Shown one piece after another: positions 62,700-64,000 of a stretch of DNA of 64,000 bases (within the stretch, counting starts at the first letter, position 1; the number at the start of each line of letters is the position of its first letter). Under the pieces are notes generated by a model that saw only the letters and a program-made list of their open reading frames with translations, had not been told where the DNA came from and did not search any database. Location: positions 62,001-126,000 of the forward strand of contig JACHLS010000007.1 of NCBI GenBank assembly GCA_014204635.1, read 5' to 3'. A program made the translations under genes and the position numbers. The DNA comes from Sporosarcina luteola (lineage in GTDB: Bacteria > Bacillota > Bacilli > Bacillales_A > Planococcaceae).

Positions 62700-64000
62700 A
62701 CTTTCGAAGTACACGGATTCCTTGCTGCCAAGTGAGGAGCAAGCAGAAATAGAGAAACATGTGACGGCATGTCATTCCTGTCAAACTGTTGTCGCTGCTT
62801 ACCGTAAAGAGCAGGCCTTCCTGGAAGAAACGTTGAAGACACCCGGATTGCCCGAGCATTTCTCCGATCTTGTACTGGAGCAACTGGAACCCTATCCGAA
62901 TCCTAAGAAATTCCCGCGAATCAACATGTGGAAGAGGTTTGCACTAAGCGCGGCTGGGATTATCATGGCGGCCGGACTCGGAGCTACATTCAATCCGAGC
63001 TTCGCCCAGTTTCTCGGCGGCTTATTCTCCACCGACCAGGTCGATGAAGGATTGCAATTAGCGGCAGATGCAGGTCTTACTAAACGGATCGGATTAGAGG
63101 TGGAGGATCAAGGCCTGACATTCCGCGTAGAAGACGTCATTGCTGACTCTTCACGGGTGTCGCTCTCCTATCAAGTATTGGACTCAAATGGCAAGCCGCT
63201 GGATACGTTGTTGAATATCAATGAATCGGACAACAAAATTACCGCAGTTGATCAAAATAGGAAGGAAGTTAACGAATTAGGAACAGCCTGGCAAAAAGGA
63301 AGTAAATATGGATTTGTAGAATATTCTTTACGGCACCACCCCGATTTGGAACAGCTGACCATTTCGTTTAATCTTGTCGAATTAAACGGAATCAGAGGGA
63401 ATTGGCAGCTAGATGTTCCAGTCAGCCTCAAGGAAACTAAGGCTTTAACACAAACAATTGATTTGAATCATTCAATTTCAACTGATCATGGCATTGCTGT
63501 CGATCTACAAAAGCTGAAGATTGCACCTTCTTCCACCGAATTGGTTTTTGAAACAGCCTTCACAGAAGAAGAGTTGGCCAAAGTTCAAAAAACGAAACAG
63601 AAGCTCGAAGAAACATTCGGTACAGAGCATTTAGATTCGATGATATATGGCATGGATTCTGGCCTCAATTACCATATTGAAAACACGGATGGTAAAATTA
63701 TTTATTCAACAGAAGAAACAACCAATTCGACCACTCTGGGAGTATATCAGGGAGACAGCATGCAGATAGGCACCTCAGGCCGTACAGTCTCGAGCCATTT
63801 ATTCGTTCCACGTGATGAAGGACAATTGACCTTTGTACTAGATGGCATCTATAAGACAGAGCCAACTGATTTCTCGCTCTCCTTTCAAACAAAAGAGATT
63901 AAAAAACAACCTATTTCATTTGACTATAAAGGCGTTCATTTAACGGTCTCCAGCGTGAAGAAACAGTTATTCAGTATAAATCCCTCCGTCTCTATTAAAA
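62677..64000 (+). CDS. DUF4179 anti-sigma factor, partial
   Basis: About 441 residues lie inside the window; the gene runs off the right edge. It starts at ATG 62677 after GAAGGAGG. Residues 1-40 hold a zf-HC2 zinc site (IEKHVTACHSCQT), one TM helix lies near 85-105 (LSAAGIIMAAGLGA), and the outer part carries DUF4179. This is the usual anti-sigma partner for the overlapping ECF gene. Envelope signals would release the sigma factor. Confidence 0.88.
   Translation, partial: MNCPTADKLSKYTDSLLPSEEQAEIEKHVTACHSCQTVVAAYRKEQAFLEETLKTPGLPEHFSDLVLEQLEPYPNPKKFPRINMWKRFALSAAGIIMAAGLGATFNPSFAQFLGGLFSTDQVDEGLQLAADAGLTKRIGLEVEDQGLTFRVEDVIADSSRVSLSYQVLDSNGKPLDTLLNINESDNKITAVDQNRKEVNELGTAWQKGSKYGFVEYSLRHHPDLEQLTISFNLVELNGIRGNWQLDVPVSLKETKALTQTIDLNHSISTDHGIAVDLQKLKIAPSSTELVFETAFTEEELAKVQKTKQKLEETFGTEHLDSMIYGMDSGLNYHIENTDGKIIYSTEETTNSTTLGVYQGDSMQIGTSGRTVSSHLFVPRDEGQLTFVLDGIYKTEPTDFSLSFQTKEIKKQPISFDYKGVHLTVSSVKKQLFSINPSVSIK

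Noticed and set aside
1..64000. tRNA, rRNA, insertion sequences, prophage
   Set aside because: No cloverleaf, rRNA segment, transposase with inverted repeats or phage gene could be supported.

Overview
The window reads as chromosome of a Gram-positive Bacillales bacterium, most likely Planococcaceae (Sporosarcina/Lysinibacillus-like). The basis is AGGAGG-type ribosome sites, frequent TTG/GTG starts, Bacillus-type families (YeeI, YcsG-PxpABC, YfhO-GtcA-CsbB, TmrB, YwbE, DUF4179 anti-sigma) and a Bacillus-type PurBox pair. The genus is inferred, not proven. I saw no rRNA, tRNA, phage, intact insertion sequence or CRISPR array.

Layout. 0-8 kb: end of a SodC-like lipoprotein gene, a stand-alone purC, yeeI, a VOC protein, the 5-oxoprolinase operon pxpB-pxpC-pxpA with an NRAMP-fold transporter, and a DUF2207 protein. 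8-12 kb: a DD-carboxypeptidase, a manganese catalase, an alpha/alpha-barrel protein and repeat array A. 12.6-19.6 kb: an accessory patch of GNAT, Nudix, nucleotidyltransferase, TmrB-like, GrpB and VanW genes mixed with several decayed genes. 19.7-28.8 kb: an ABC exporter with a LytTR/DUF3021 pair, a metallophosphoesterase, an ECF sigma/ABC transporter operon, and a second ECF sigma gene paired with a membrane protein carrying a signal-peptidase-like domain. 28.8-39 kb: a glycerol-phosphate and teichoic-acid block, ugpB-HAD-ugpC-ugpA-ugpE, then glycerophosphodiesterase-csbB-gtcA-yfhO, with repeat arrays C and D in its gaps. 39-50 kb: rRNA methyltransferase, two MerR regulators, stress and transport genes, aspartase. 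50-60.2 kb: hydrolases, a nitronate monooxygenase-like enzyme, ArsR/MFS and ABC pairs, and a divergent Rieske oxygenase/purine permease pair around a PurBox operator. 60.2-64 kb: YwbE, a methyltransferase, the 900-bp repeat array B, and a third ECF sigma gene with its DUF4179 anti-sigma factor, cut by the window edge.

The most unusual content is a set of four intergenic arrays (A 11.95-12.56 kb, C 33.72-33.9 kb, D 39.1-39.2 kb, B 61.14-62.04 kb) built from 20-21-nt units. Each unit has a short conserved core and a partly variable remainder, and phasing is kept over up to 900 bp although A/B and C/D have unrelated cores. The 20-nt period and open frames on several phases argue against protein coding. 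A second theme is gene decay: at least six genes carry nonsense codons or frameshifts whose downstream reading can still be followed.

Functionally, the centre of the window links glycerophosphodiester hydrolysis, glycerol-3-phosphate uptake and lipoteichoic-acid glycosylation. Three ECF sigma modules suggest strong envelope-stress signalling.
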